Counted from the first letter of the stretch, positions 45,665 to 58,208 are shown. The stretch is 64,000 nt of DNA from Cinnamomum chago (GCA_038049695.1 CP142458.1:58127501-58191500), one strand, 5' to 3'. Numbers and translations: made by a program. The notes: generated by a model from the sequence alone, not told the origin.

Positions 45665-48324
45665 CAATATGTGAGGTCCCACCCCTTTGTGGACCCTCAA
45701 TTTGGATTTGAATACTATTTTATAGCCTATAATATCTAATTATACTAATTAATAGGGATTAGTAAGGGTAGTTAGGTATTTTCCTAAGTTTTAGTTTAAT
45801 TAGTCTCTTTGTGTAATTTTATAGGATCATAGGAGGGTCTTTTTTAATTGTTAGAGTTAGTTAGTTAGTTAAAAGCCCTATCTAGTAATTAGGATTAATA
45901 GGAGGGGTTTTTCCACTTAAGAAGCTTCTAGAAACCCTACCCAAAGACCTAAATACCCATGGCTTTATCCCAAACCCATGTTAACTAAAAGGGCATTTTG
46001 GTAATCAGCCCCAACCCCAACCTGTATAACTCATTTCCCTCCCATTTCCCTACGTTGGCTACCATCACAACTCTCATTTCCCTCTCTTTTCTCTCTTCTT
46101 CCCTCATTTCCCTCCGATTCTCTTATCTTCTTTCCAATATCTCGCTATAAACCCTAGATCTAGAACCCTAGCTAGAAGAAGAAGACCATCTACTACTAGA
46201 AGCTACAACTATCTTCTCTTCCAAGGAGCTCCCTTATCTTCTATATCTCTTCTCTCTTCTAATCAAGGTATTTATTCCCCTCTAGTTCTATTTCCTTAGA
46301 TTTCTCTCTTTCTCTCTATAGATTTACCTTCCTTTAGCAATTCTCTTGTGGATTTGGGTGTAGGAGTTAGAGATATCTCTAGATCTGTGTTTTGGGCTAG
46401 TTTGAGTGTGTGGAAGACCATTGGAGCTTTGGATTGCATTTTGAGCTTGGATCTCTATCTTCTTGCTTTTAGATTGAAGCAAGTGCAATATACTCACTTG
46501 GCATAGAATTAATATTTTCCCTTCATTTGATTTTGTAATGTTCATTCATATGATGCTAGAATTGATATATTTGCCTTTGAGCTTTGTTTGGATGGATTTT
46601 GGCCATTGATGGATGAGTTTCATCTCATTTGAAAGATCAATGGCCCATGTGTGGATGATGGGATGTCTATTGAAGTGTTTTTCATGTTTTATGATGATCT
46701 GGTGATGATTGAACGAGATTAGATGGGTTTTGATGGAAATTGGGTTGAAGGAGAAGAAAATCCAGAAATCTGGAATTCTGCAAGCTGCATGTACTCGGTC
46801 GACCGACCTACAATCAGGTCAACCGAGGACACTGAATTTCAGAGAAATTCAAGTCTCAGTTAAGATCCTGCAAGTTTTAGAGGCCTAGTGTACTCGATCG
46901 ACCAAACCCTATCTCGGTCTACCGAATACACAGGTTTTTGCAGAGATTAACTGGGAGCTGAATTCTTCCTCAGACACAGAAATCCTATGTTTTCGATCGA
47001 TCGAACCCTGTTCTCGGTCAACCAAAAACACAAGATTTGCAGTGAAATTGCTGAGAATTGGGACTTCATTTCTGCAAGTTTCTCAGTGTATGCAGTCAAC
47101 TGCCCAGGCCAGAAGGTCGACCGAACACACGTAGGATTCCTAAGATCATGACAATGCCTGCCAGGTGCCTGACCCCAATTTTCTAGAGTACTCAGTCGAC
47201 CGATCAGTCCCGGAGGTCGACTGAGCACACTGCACAAAGGGTCGACCTAGGAGCCAACATCACGACAGACCAGTGTACACGGTCGACCGAGGACACTGCA
47301 TTCAATGTTTTTCTAGCTTTCACATCTTGAGGTTGTGATAGTCTGTGGGGCTCATTGACCATCCAAATGGACTTCTATTGACGTGTCAAGCTTAAGTCAA
47401 TGGTGTGGCTCAACCTTGACTCGTGGGGACCACTAAGTAGGGTCTAGGTTGTGTATTCTATAATGATTTGATCCTTAAACGTTGTCGATAATGCCTGTTA
47501 CTTCTAGAGCACCAAACACAATATCCATTGGCATCTGAGACTTCATTTAGAGATCAAATTATCTAAGATAAGCCTGGACCTGAACGTGGACCAATACTTA
47601 GGATAAACTTTCGTTATTTCCCATTGATTCTCGAGTTTGGAGGTTGATTTCACTTATTGCTTATAACTGTTAATTAAATGGAAAATGGATGACCTGAAAC
47701 TAGGACTACTTAGGTGTGACCTGGTAATATGTTCAGGTGAACATTAACCCTTGTCTGTGGTTAGGCGGACCCTTTTATGACTTAAGTATGGATGTGTGAT
47801 ACCCTTCATTGGAGATGTTGATTATTATGGACTTATAACTCATTATAGATGAGAATTGACTGTTTATCATTGGAAAATGACTTGTCACCTCATTTGGATT
47901 GTTTTAGACCAGGCCATGTATTTGATGGGCCTTAGTATGGATCCAATGATTGGACTTGGACCTGGACTGTGATCCATTGATTAAATTGATACTTAGACCT
48001 CTTAGGGACTTTGTTAGGACCTTGTTCACGGAAGGCAAAGCCTAGACAGACACAGTCGTTGTTTTCTTGAGTCGGCATAGACTTTCACTCAGTTGTTCTA
48101 AATTCAGCCTTTGGATTGATCATCACTGATAAGAGCTATTTGAGTATTGAGCGATGAGTGAGCTATCATGATAAGCTATGTTTTAGACGGACGATGTGAT
48201 ACCGGGTCCAGTCTCCCGAGTGATGAGTGTGGTAAGGATGATGAGTGTAATCTGTGGGGCTCGTCATTCCCCAGTACTTGTGAAATTCTCCGCCTCGACT
48301 GTGCTCAGTATGAGAGGGTTGCGG

Positions 48325-51300
48325 TGTGAGGTCCCGCCCTTGGTGGGCCCTCTAAATGCTATTTTATAGATTAATTTATTCTAATTTATGTTAATTATTG
48401 GTTAATTATTGTTAATCTTTGCTAATCTTGGCTAATCACTATTTATTTGGGCTAATTAGGGGTTGATAGAGAGATTAGTTAGATTTTCCTAAGTTAGTTA
48501 GATTAGCTTAGAGGGTTAGTATTCTTAATTAGTGGGGTGTTGAGTTAATCCTATGCTTTTAGTGCTAAATAGGACCTTAGCTAGTGGTCTTAATCTAATT
48601 AGGAGGGTTTAGTTTAAGCTAATGGTGCTCCTCTAGAAGCTTCCAGCCAAAGACCTAACTACCCCCAAACCCTAAACCTAATTCCATAAAACCCTAGGGC
48701 TAATTTGGTCCTTAATCTCCTCACTAAACCTATAAAACCTCTCTTATCCCAAGGAGAACCCTAATCCCTAAGCAGCCCCCTTCCCAAGAAAACTACCTCC
48801 AGCCCCTGTTCAATTGCAACTCTCAACTTCCATCCCCTTCATACGTTTGAGCTACTGTTGCTGGGATCCCTTCTCTGCTGCAGCAACCATTTCCATTTCA
48901 TTTCCTTCATTTCCTCTCTTCTCATCTCCCTCAAATCTCTCTCTTCCAAACGACAGCCCCTGTTACTGTGTTGTGCTGAAGGTCTCTGGGAGCTACTGCA
49001 GCCGTGTTCTTCTCCTTCTTCTTCATTCACTTGGGGGCCACTGGTTCTGTTGCTGGAAATTCCCCTGGGTGCTGCTGTTACCACGTTTCCCTTCTTCCTC
49101 TTTCATTTTTCTTCCTCCAAGACACTACTATTGCTGCTGTAATTATGCTGGATTCTCCTTGAAGGGCTGCAACTCTCCTTCTTCATTTCTCGTATTTCCC
49201 TATTACTGCTGGAAGTTACTGTCACTCTGCTGGAAAAATTCTCAAGGAGCTGCTGCTACTCTGTTCTTCCTCTTCTTCTCCACTGCTGAAATTGAGTTCT
49301 CTCTTCTATTGATTTCTTTCTCTCTACAGACCTTCTCTCAATCACAAAGAGGCAAGTGCATCTACTATTAACTTAGGATGTGTATGTTTTCCTTGGATTG
49401 CTGTATTTCATTTCCTAATTGTGATTAAGTAAGTTTTAGAATTCCACCTGAGCCCTGTTTGTGTTTTGGATATAATGGGCATTGATGTGATTCTTGCAAT
49501 TTTAATTGTTGTTTGATAAATGGAATTGATTGGAATTATAGATTGAATTGAATGGAGAGGTGAAGGGGGGGCGATTGTAGCAGTGGCTCTGCAATAGCCA
49601 CTGTTACAGTTGCATTCCCTGCAACAGAGACGATTTTGGATTTGTTTTATTAGCTTATGTTGAGATCAGTGGGCCCAGGTGGGCCATCCTGGGGGATCCG
49701 GACCCCACATCGTGTAGAGCCATCTTGGGCGACCCAGGTGATGAGGGCTGATCGTGGGCCCTTGATCAGTGGGGCCCACGATCATTGCTTCTCTTTGTAT
49801 CAGGCGTGAGTTCTTGGAGTGGGTTTTTATCTTATTTAATTAGGTTGTGGGGCCTCCAGACTGATCTGGTCACAGATCTAGTCCGTCCATCAGGACCGAG
49901 TTGGTGGGGCGACCATGGGCTAGAGGTCTGATCTGGGTTTGATCAGAGGTGGGTCCTAGTCTACGCGATGGTTACTAACTTGATTAACCCCAGGCAGCGG
50001 ATCACTCCTCTCGTTGGTGGAATCTGTGGGGCCCAGGTGGGCCATTGATGGCAGATCAACCCGGTCATCATGTAGAGGGTCCTTGGGCGACAATGGTGGG
50101 GTAGCCTGATCTGAGTTTCATCCAGTAGGGCCCACTATCCAGGTCTCCCAAATTGAGGCTGTCGCTCCAGCCCATCCCAGAAGTTCTGCATGTGGACGAT
50201 CTCCACAGGCCTGACGAGTTCTTAATGAAAGAGAAAGAGATGAGGGGATTTGAAAGAATGAAATGGAAAGAAAGGCAAGGTAGGGGAGATGCCACGTGAG
50301 TGAATGAGAAAAGGGTGATGAAGGGTAGGTGAGGGATGACTTGGTGTTGTCCACGTGGGTGGAAATGGAGAGTGATGTATGGGATGGAAAAGGTGTGTTT
50401 ATTATATATATATATATATATAGTGGACTTAGGTTTTGATGGAGGACTTTGGGCCTAGTGGGGCCCACTAATCTATAGCCCATTAGTTCTTTAATTAAAA
50501 TAAAACCTTAGTTTAATGTATTCTATTAACTCCATTAATTTTCATAAACTAGAAATATAAACCCCTTAATTTTATTGGACCAAATCGGAGCTGGTCCCAG
50601 TGGGGCCCACTATTTCCATAACTCATTAGCTTTATTAATTAAACAAATCATTTAGTTCTAATGTGTACAGTGGAACCCCATTAGTTTTAGAAATTAAGAG
50701 AGTAGGACCCTTAGCCTTTATGGAACCCTATTAGAATAAATTATCTTGTTATCCTTAAATTAATATTTCCTGACCCTGTAGTCTTTAAATTAATTTAAAT
50801 TAATCTGGACCCTTTAGTTTTACACTTTTAGAAATTCATAATTTGATTTAAGCCCTAAGTATTTTACGAACCCAATTCGAATAGTTTGTGTATGACCTGG
50901 ATATTTCCATCAGACCCAGACCTTAGTGTAAAAGTTGAGATTTGGCCTGGAGTCTGTTGACTCAGGTACACCTGTGTACCAGATCGACCGGCAGGCCACC
51001 TGGTCAATCGGGTACACTGGAAATTCCAGAATCCAAACCAAATCCCAACTTTGATTCCAGTGGAGCAGATCGACCCGACCCTTGCCAGGTCGACCTGCCA
51101 CACTGTGAGCTCTAGGGTGTAAGTTTAGCATTGTTTTATGATTAATCGATTGTGGGACCCATTAACCATCCAAATGAACTTCCATCAATGTGCCAAGCAC
51201 GAGTCAATGGTGCGGCTCAACCTTGACTCGTGGGGACCACCGATTAGGATTTTGGTTATTAATCTAAGATGATTTGACCTCTAAGAGTCGTCAATGGTGC

Positions 51301-52815
51301 CCGTACTTTTCCTAAGCACCAAACACAGTATTATAGGGCATCAATGACTTCGTTTAGAGATCAAATTACCGGAGATGGACCCGAACCTAACGTGGCCCAT
51401 TACCTAGGATTGGACTGTTGTATTTCCCCGTTGATTCCCTTATTGGAGTTCATACTTCATTTCATTTATTTACTGTCATTCTTAGATCTTTAGTGTAGCT
51501 GTTCCTGCTAATTAACTATAAATGGAGGACCTGAACCTAGGGTATCTTAGAGGTGACCCGTTAGTACGATTGGAGATCACTGACCCGTGTCTGTGTCTAG
51601 GCGGGCCCTTATTGGGCCTAAGTGTGGGATGTGTACCTTAGTTGGAGGAGGTAGTTTATATTGGGTTTTTAAGTCAAATGTATTAGACTGGACTGTTTAT
51701 TAGTGATAATGGAATTGTTGCCTCGTTTGGACGGTTGTAGACCAGGCCATGTGTTGATGGGCCTTGGTGTGGATCCAACGAGTGGGCTTGGGCTTGGAAT
51801 ATCATCTATAGACTGAGTTGTTGGTTAGGACCTTGTTCACGCAAGGCAAAGCCTAGACAGACACAGACCCTTAGGGTATTCTTGAGTCGGCATGAACATT
51901 CACTCGGTTGATTTAAGCTCAGCCTGTGGACTGATCATCCCCGGTAGGAGCTAGTTGAGTGTTGTGGAGTTATCATGATGAGCGGTGTGGTTAAGACGGA
52001 CGGTGTGATACCGTGTCGATCTGGAGTGTTGAGATGATGAGATGATGAGTGATATTCGGGATTAGTTATTCCCACTGGTGAGATTTCCCCGCCGCAACTG
52101 TGTTCAGTATGGGAGGGCTGCGGCATAATATCCCGCGGTATTCCAGCTCGTGTGAATGTGCCACCTAGTTGTAGTAGTTTAGATGATTTCATTCATACTG
52201 ATTCCTTATGCTTTAAATGCACAACTGCCTAGTTCTTTTCCCTTGCTATTCATTTAATTTAATTACCTGTCTTTATTTCCTTTGATATATATGTTCTATG
52301 TTAGTAGTATGCTGTAACTTGCCAGATCGTTTAGATCTGACCCATTCATTGGTGCTTAGGCCTTGATCCCGAGATCCCAGACGATGCACTAGCTGTAGTG
52401 GAGGCACCCGTCGCAGGAGAGTACGCATGGGGCCCGGCCGACACGGATGTCGAGCCGGAGGGCGAGGAGTATCTACATGGGTTTTGAGGGACTCTTTCAT
52501 TTTGGGTTTTGAGAGGCACATTTTTGTAGCAAGTTGGGTAGATTCAAATGTATAAACTTTGATTAACATTGAATCCTTTTTATTAGACAAATGTTCTGCT
52601 CATACTTAATATATATATATCGATACTTATTGCTTCCGCTTTATTTAATCGTTATGCTTCTGCAATTTAAATGTTATCACTATATTGGTCAAAAAGTTTT
52701 AAATTGGACCTCACTGCGGCCTACGATCTTGGAAGTTCTCGGATTTTCCGGGAAGTAACTCGCCAACTTCGGGTATTCGAACGATTATATCGGTATCCGG
52801 AATTGGGGCGTTACA
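48325..52815 (+). repeat. inner long solo LTR (4.49 kb) nested in the outer one
   Basis: It starts TGTGAGGTCCCGCC and ends GGGGCGTTACA, with a perfect TGCGG duplication (48320-48324, 52816-52820). It aligns along its length with the outer LTR (same start, TATA-like CTATAAAA near 48730, GTTCACGCAAGGCAAAGCC block, same 3' end), but it is about 1.1 kb longer. Extra DNA lies around 49560-50860, including GTGGGGCCCA-rich text and a (TA)n run at 50402-50421. No polyprotein is present. The family is likely Ty3/gypsy from LTR size, but that is inference. Confidence 0.9.
52362..52487 (+). other. 41-codon open frame near the 3' end of the inner LTR
   Basis: Following GTGCTTAG, the frame reads LDPEIPDDALAVVEAPVAGE, continuing YAWGPADTDVEPEGEEYLHG and F before TGA. 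The outer LTR has a frame of identical length (53050-53175) with shared residues P, D, AL, VEAPV, G, Y, WG and VE. It has no ATG, so it would need to be a last exon or a chance frame. Function unknown. Confidence 0.4.
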
Positions 52816-53049
52816 TGCGGCATAATATCCTGCTGTATTTATCTTGTGTGAATGTGTCATGTTGTGTTAGATTAGATATTATATTTATCCTGATTCTAAA
52901 TGCTTATCTTGCTCAACTACCTAGATTTCATATCTTGACATTCTCTTTAACTATATGTTTGTCTCTACTGTTTTTATGGATACATCTTATGTTATTAGTA
53001 TATTGTGACTTGTCAAATCTTTATATCTGACTCATTCTTGGTGCTTAGG

Positions 53050-53175
53050 TTTCACCCCGATTACGAGGACGGTGCGCTCACGCTCGTTGAGGCACCCGTA
53101 ACAGGAGACTACAGATGGGGATCGGCCAACCAAGAGGTCGAGCTGGATGTTGGAGAGCCGGCACCTGGGGTGTGA
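53050..53175 (+). other. 41-codon open frame near the 3' end of the outer LTR
   Basis: The counterpart of 52362-52487 reads FHPDYEDGALTLVEAPVTGD, then YRWGSANQEVELDVGEPAPG and V before TGA. It is also preceded by GTGCTTAG, but it is shifted one base relative to that AG, which weakens a conserved-splice interpretation. Confidence 0.4.
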
Positions 53176-53518
53176 GAGTTCATTTGTTTTGTTTGGGTTT
53201 TCGAGTGAGTTTTGTAGTGAGCAAGGTAGTAGTTAGAATATGTAATAAACACTTGATTTTTATAACTTTGGCTCTTTAGGCTAGATTTCAACCCTGTTAT
53301 ATTTGGCATAGTTAAGTGATACGTTACATTTGCTTCCGCTTTTGTTAATTTGCTTCCGCATTATTAACCGTTGATATTATGTTGTTCAATAAGTTTTAAA
53401 TTGGACCTCACTGCGGACCTACGATCTTGGAAGTTCTTGGGTTTTCCGGGAAGTAGTGTGCCAATTTCAGGTAGCTTGACAGTTTTCTCTGTATCCGAAA
53501 TTGGGGTGTTACACAATA

Positions 53519-54114
53519 AATGAAGATCCTGTTACTTTTCATTACCTAAATAAATACATGATAATCGTTACCCTTGCATGATAGGTATGCATCGGTCAAA
53601 TCCAATTCGCACGCATCCTTGAAAATCTGGGATTAAATTAAGCATTTCATTTTTCCTTAGAAACCTAGACCATTGCTACATGTTTCCTCGATCATATATG
53701 TTAGAGAAATATGACATTCTGTAATGGAATAAATTATATTAATTGATTTTTGGAAGAAAATCCCATTTCCAAGTATCCTTGAAAATCTAAAATTGAATGA
53801 TTATTTCCTAAAAGGCTCATGCTTAATTTACATAATGAGATGTGGCATATATAGAGGCTCCATTATTTCATTGGATAAGTCAAAGGGGGTAAAAACACCC
53901 ATTTTAAAACAGGGAGTTTTTTTAGAATTTCTCATATTTAATAGATGGCACGTTTACCATCTCTAATTTTCATGTTAGGGCTTCTAATTTAGATATTTAT
54001 TTATAGAATTCTTGCACTAAGAATATAGCAAACTAAGACCTCCACGATGTAATGACAATTTGTGGATAGGTCTTAGTAATGACAAATTGCGCTAAAATAT
54101 TTGTACAAAAAGTC
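53519..54114. other. no gene seen
   Basis: AT-rich noncoding DNA. A short repeated phrase (GTAATGACAA.TTG) occurs at about 54049 and 54077. Confidence 0.4.
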
Positions 54115-54239
54115 TACCTGGAGAAACTTTTTGGCCATAATTTTGGACAACCCCTATGATATCCCTTGAATATTCCTATGATATTCAAGGGATATCATAG
54201 GGGTTGTCCAAAATTCTGGCCAAAAAGTTTGCTCAGGTA
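54115..54239. mobile_element. hairpin MITE (121 bp between TA dinucleotides)
   Basis: The sequence from CCTGGAGAAACTTTTTGGCC to GGCCAAAAAGTTTGCTCAGG is a nearly perfect inverted repeat. Arms are about 57 bp with a spacer of about 7 bp (TCCTATG) and only a few mismatches. TA flanks both sides, as for Tc1/mariner-type MITEs. The termini are not the Stowaway consensus (CTCCCTCC). No coding content. Confidence 0.85.
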
Positions 54240-55060
54240 ACACTACTGATATTTGTAATGCTCATTTACAGAGTATACCTCCTCTATTTTGTTACTATAT
54301 AATTTAAATAAAAGAATTTAGTTTTTGAGGCATTGGCTGTTGTAATTAAAAGATTTTATGGGAGATTGAGTTCTTTAGCCTTAATTTACCAAAAAATAAA
54401 AATAAAAACTATGTCTTTAAACCATGCAATCAATGGAGATTATTTATCGTTGGCATTGATAATTCATAGATGGTGATGATTTTGACTTTTTTAATTGAAA
54501 ATTCTCTGTCCCACCCAAACAAAAATCCTAAGTCCGCCACTAGTAAACACAAATTCCTATACTTAAGCAAGCTTGCAAACAATTTAATTTTCAATCTATG
54601 CCAAGTGTTGCTGTAAGTCTTGATACAATGTCATGATTATTCAATGTGATCGCCTTTAACATAGTTTATAGATGTGATCGATGTATATACTCTTAACTTG
54701 TCATGCACATTACAAGGTTTGTATCATCATGCATGAAAGTGTAAGGTTTTTCATATGGTTCTACAACCATGGCATCAATTTAATGACATTAGATCAAACA
54801 ATAGAATATATTAAAGAGGGAACTCATGATGGAATGCTTCCTTGCACTCTAGATGATGAATAGTGCAGATATTGTCAAAGTTGATGTTGTAATGAAGAAC
54901 AAAGGCCTTGATTGTCTAGGGTTTGGTGCAATTCTCCTCCCATTGACTTTTATGTATGTTCAACAGTGGGATAATCCTGAAATTTCTTCTGTGAGAAGAG
55001 TTGTAGACACCAAAAATGTCACTTTGCCTCTTCATACACTTTCAACATAAAAAAGCTACA
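54240..55060. other. no gene recognised
   Basis: Two short + strand frames (54681-54863, 54853-55050) show no recognisable domain. Near 54510-54545 the text ..CCTAAGTCCGCCACTAG resembles a DNA-transposon end, without a partner. Confidence 0.4.
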
Positions 55061-55149
55061 TGAAACGGCATCCTACTGTAAGCAGACAGTGCTACTTCAA
55101 GCATCAAATCTTGTCAAAATCAAATAAAAACTATAAGATGATTCAAAAC

Positions 55150-55761
55150 AACCATAAGAAGAGTACACACGAAGTTTTCGGGTCATTTCAACATTATTTG
55201 GCCAAACTTCACTCTTTCAGCAGTTGAACATGAGCTCCCGGCTACGGTCAAGCTGGAGACCATGATTCACAAAACAAAGCACACAGTTGGCTTCAAAATG
55301 CCACTAGAAGGCTCTACATCAAATTCTAGGCCATTCCAACACCGTTTGACCAAAAAATGAAACAGCCGTAGCAAAGTCAGTTCTTCCGACGGTGACAGCA
55401 TTGAAGATATCAGATCTTTTATTAGAGCCTATGGATGGTCTCAAAATACTTCCAAAATGCTCCATGTCAAGTTTCAGGTCAAACCGACAACGTTTAACCC
55501 TACATCAACCCTCAAGCAGCAAAATCAAGCCTTTCGGTGGCGAGAACCACTGAGGACATCACTTATCAAACAGAGCATTTGGGTGACTTCAAAATACTTC
55601 CAAAGGGCTACATGACAAGTTTTAGGTCCTTTCGACAACTTTTAACCAAACTTTGACTACCGAAAGCTAAATCAAGCCTCCCGCGGCCGAGCCCCTCGGG
55701 ACCATGATTTCAAAATCAGAGCTAATGGATCATCTCAAAATGACTCTAATATGCTCCCTAT
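55150..55761. repeat. 148-bp degenerate tandem array, left part
   Basis: The anchor TTT(G/A)(A/G)CC recurs at 55197, 55345, 55493 and 55641, exactly 148 bp apart each time. Around it are shared phrases: AGGTC.TT.C.ACA.C.TTTAACC, TCTCAAAATACTTCCAAA, CATG.CAAGTTT. The array resumes at 63329 beyond the hAT insertion. 148 is not a multiple of three, so it is not a protein repeat. Confidence 0.85.
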
Positions 55762-56219
55762 TAGGCATGTCAAACGAGCGGGCCGTACCTGCCCGTGCCA
55801 CGGGCCGAGCCGTTGGCTACCAAGGAAATAAGTTGGCACGGCCCACCATGGGCTAGGCATGACCGGGTTGGGCCATGCCGGGCTAGGCAGGCCTATTCAT
55901 ATTTTTTTTCTTTTTTTTATAAGTATTAATAAAAAATAGAACACAAGTACGGAGAATGACAAATATATTTAAGTGGTTCGGTCAAACTCGACATACTCCA
56001 CTGATAAGAAAGAGCCATTTGGATCTTAACTTCTTGAAGGTTTCTAAATAGGATTACCTTCAAAACCTTACAATCTTTATAGAAAATAAAAATAAAAAAA
56101 GAATGAAAAACTTATAAATTTAAAAATTACAATGAAGGAAAAAGTAAAAAATCAGATGCGTTGTCCACTAATGTATTATGTTGGATTATAATCTTCCATT
56201 GATGTCAACTCTTACTTCC

Positions 56220-58208
56220 TCTTATCTGCCAAATATCAGTCTCGTAGGCAAACACAACACTCCATCATTTCTTCAGTTAGATTTGTTCTTCTGTCATCTA
56301 CCACACGTCCACCTGCATTAAAAGCTTGTTGTGATGCTACAGAAGACATAGAAATAGTCAATAGATCACGAGCCATGGCAGCCAACATTGGATAAATGCT
56401 TTCTTGTTGCTTCCACCAGGCTAAAAGGTCAAAACTAGATACATCATGCACCCGTATTACACCGACGTCAAGATACGATGATAACTCCGTCACAATGTTA
56501 TTTGAGTTTGAGCTGGATGCAATGCTCGTAAACATGGAAGAATACCACACATACCATTCACCAACAACTGTTTGCTGGACTTCTGAATGACCAATACTAA
56601 GCCCAGTTGTACCCATTTGCTCACAATAAAATTAAAAAAGTGCTTATAAATTTGCCTTTATATTTGAAAAAATATTAAAATCTATATAATCCATATTTTT
56701 ATTTATTCCATCAATAAAAAACTGTACACCACTTAATTTTAACTTAGTAATAAATACAGCAGCTAAAGAAAATGTCATTGGAGCCTCTTTCCAATATTTA
56801 TTAAATTCTTGTTCCATGTTTTTAATAGTGTTACTCAGTAAAACATGATCTCTAAATCTACTAAATTGTAAAGTAATTTTAAAAAGCTTCATTAAAGCTT
56901 CATTAGATGTGGGATAATATATCCTAGGAAAAAATAATGTTAAAGCATAAAAAACTTCTAATAAATCTCTTAGATGGGCACATAACTCCCAATGTTCATC
57001 ACTAATCATCAAATCTTGTGCATGAAAAGCACAAAACTCATTCAAAACAGTTTTCCAGTCAAGTGCCTTGTTTAACAAATCATACATAGAATTTCATCCA
57101 TGTTCTACCTCCTTAGGCATTTTAATAGCAGATACGCCTTGCCTCGCACATATTTGGGCATACAATTATCTTCTCTGTGCGGAGGAAAAAATAAATCTAG
57201 TAATGTCTTTAATAGCATCTGTGTAACTTACAATATGTTTTAAACCAACCTTTGCAATGAGAGACATACACATCTATTTTGAAAGATAGAGCTATCCATC
57301 TATCAAAGTTGCAAGTGGCATCTGCATTCTCTTTAATTCAATAGCCACTGTATTATTACTAGCATTATCTAAAGTTATAGATAAAACTTTTTCTTTAATA
57401 TCATATTCATCTAGTTTTTTCAAAATAAATGTACTTGTTCTAGTGCTATTGTGTGACCATTCAAGACAACTAAAACTAATTATACGTTTATTAGTAATCC
57501 ATTTTTCATCTATGTTATGTGCAGTAATACATAGAAAACTATCACCCCCTTTAGATGTCCACATATCTGTGGTTATGGCTATTCTACCAAGAATCTTTGC
57601 AAGGTAATTTTTTATATTTGTGTTCACTTCCTGCCAAAGTCTAATTGCATCATTCCTAGTTGTATTTCTTGAAATACTGTGAAATTGTAGTTGACAGTAT
57701 TTCTGGACCCATTCTTAAAAAAAAACTTATTTTCAAAAAAATAAAATGGTAATTCGGATAACACAATCATTTTAACAAGATTTTGTCTAGCACTTTGTGC
57801 ATTAAAAGAAAAAAGACTCAAACTGCTACTACTATTACCACCATCAATACTAGAAATCTGGGTCTGTGAACTAGGCCTCTCTGTCCCTGCATCTGCCGGC
57901 TAATGTAAGGCTAAACATTTTTTCCTATGTCTTGTCAAATGGCCGGTACCCATTTTTGACTCGGCACCATAAATTTTACTACAAAATTTTCATTTTGCCT
58001 TTTCAATTGTTTTTCCATTTTCAATAACCTCAAACCTTGTAAATACATTCCAAACTATTGAAGTTCTATTTCTATTGGTTGGTTTACGGCTACGGGAATT
58101 TGAGAAAAGGGGGGGTGGTAATTCACCAACTTCATCTTGTAATTCAATAAAATTTTCTTCTTCCCCTAAGTTAACTGAAGAAGATTCTGTGGGAAATCTT
58201 CTAGCCAT
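56220..58208 (-). pseudogene. hAT transposase (BED finger, RNase H-like, hAT dimerisation), broken
   Basis: The minus-strand start ATG is at 58208. The BED finger (SIVWNVFTRFEV, KFCSK, GHLTRHRKKC) has its first cysteine codon replaced by TGA. The catalytic region keeps ITTDMWTSKGG and LSITLDNASNN (57627-57292). The region usually RWNSTYDML reads HG-stop-NSMYDLL near 57090. SNEALMKLFKI and the FNKYWKEAP region are at about 56945-56760. The C-terminal domain (ELSSYLD, FDLLAWWKQQ, YPMLAAMARDLL, MSSVASQQAF, GGRVVDDRRTNL) ends CLRD, where the usual tryptophan codon is TGA at about 56233. Several other stops and shifts are present. Confidence 0.9.

Larger units (their letters stand above)
45670..53513 (+). 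repeat. outer long solo LTR (3.35 kb), interrupted by a second LTR
   Basis: It starts TGTGAGGTCCCACC and ends GGGGTGTTACA. CAATA flanks it perfectly (45665-45669, 53514-53518). Removing 48325-52820 rejoins it at TGCGG. The composite is about 3.35 kb, long for an LTR, and has no internal coding region or second LTR, so it is a solo LTR. A TATA-like TGTATAAC about 360 bp from the left end, followed by CT-rich DNA, suggests + orientation. It contains a series of GGTCGACCGA dyad modules (46790-47305). Confidence 0.9.

Noticed and set aside
48814-49371. 185-codon + strand frame rich in S, L, F and C
   Set aside because: It is the translation of a CT-rich stretch after the TATA-like site in the inner LTR; composition explains it.
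54510-54546. CCTAAGTCCGCCACTAG end-like sequence
   Set aside because: A single terminus without a partner in the window.
54681-55050. Two short overlapping + frames
   Set aside because: No domain, no splice structure and no similarity I can recognise.
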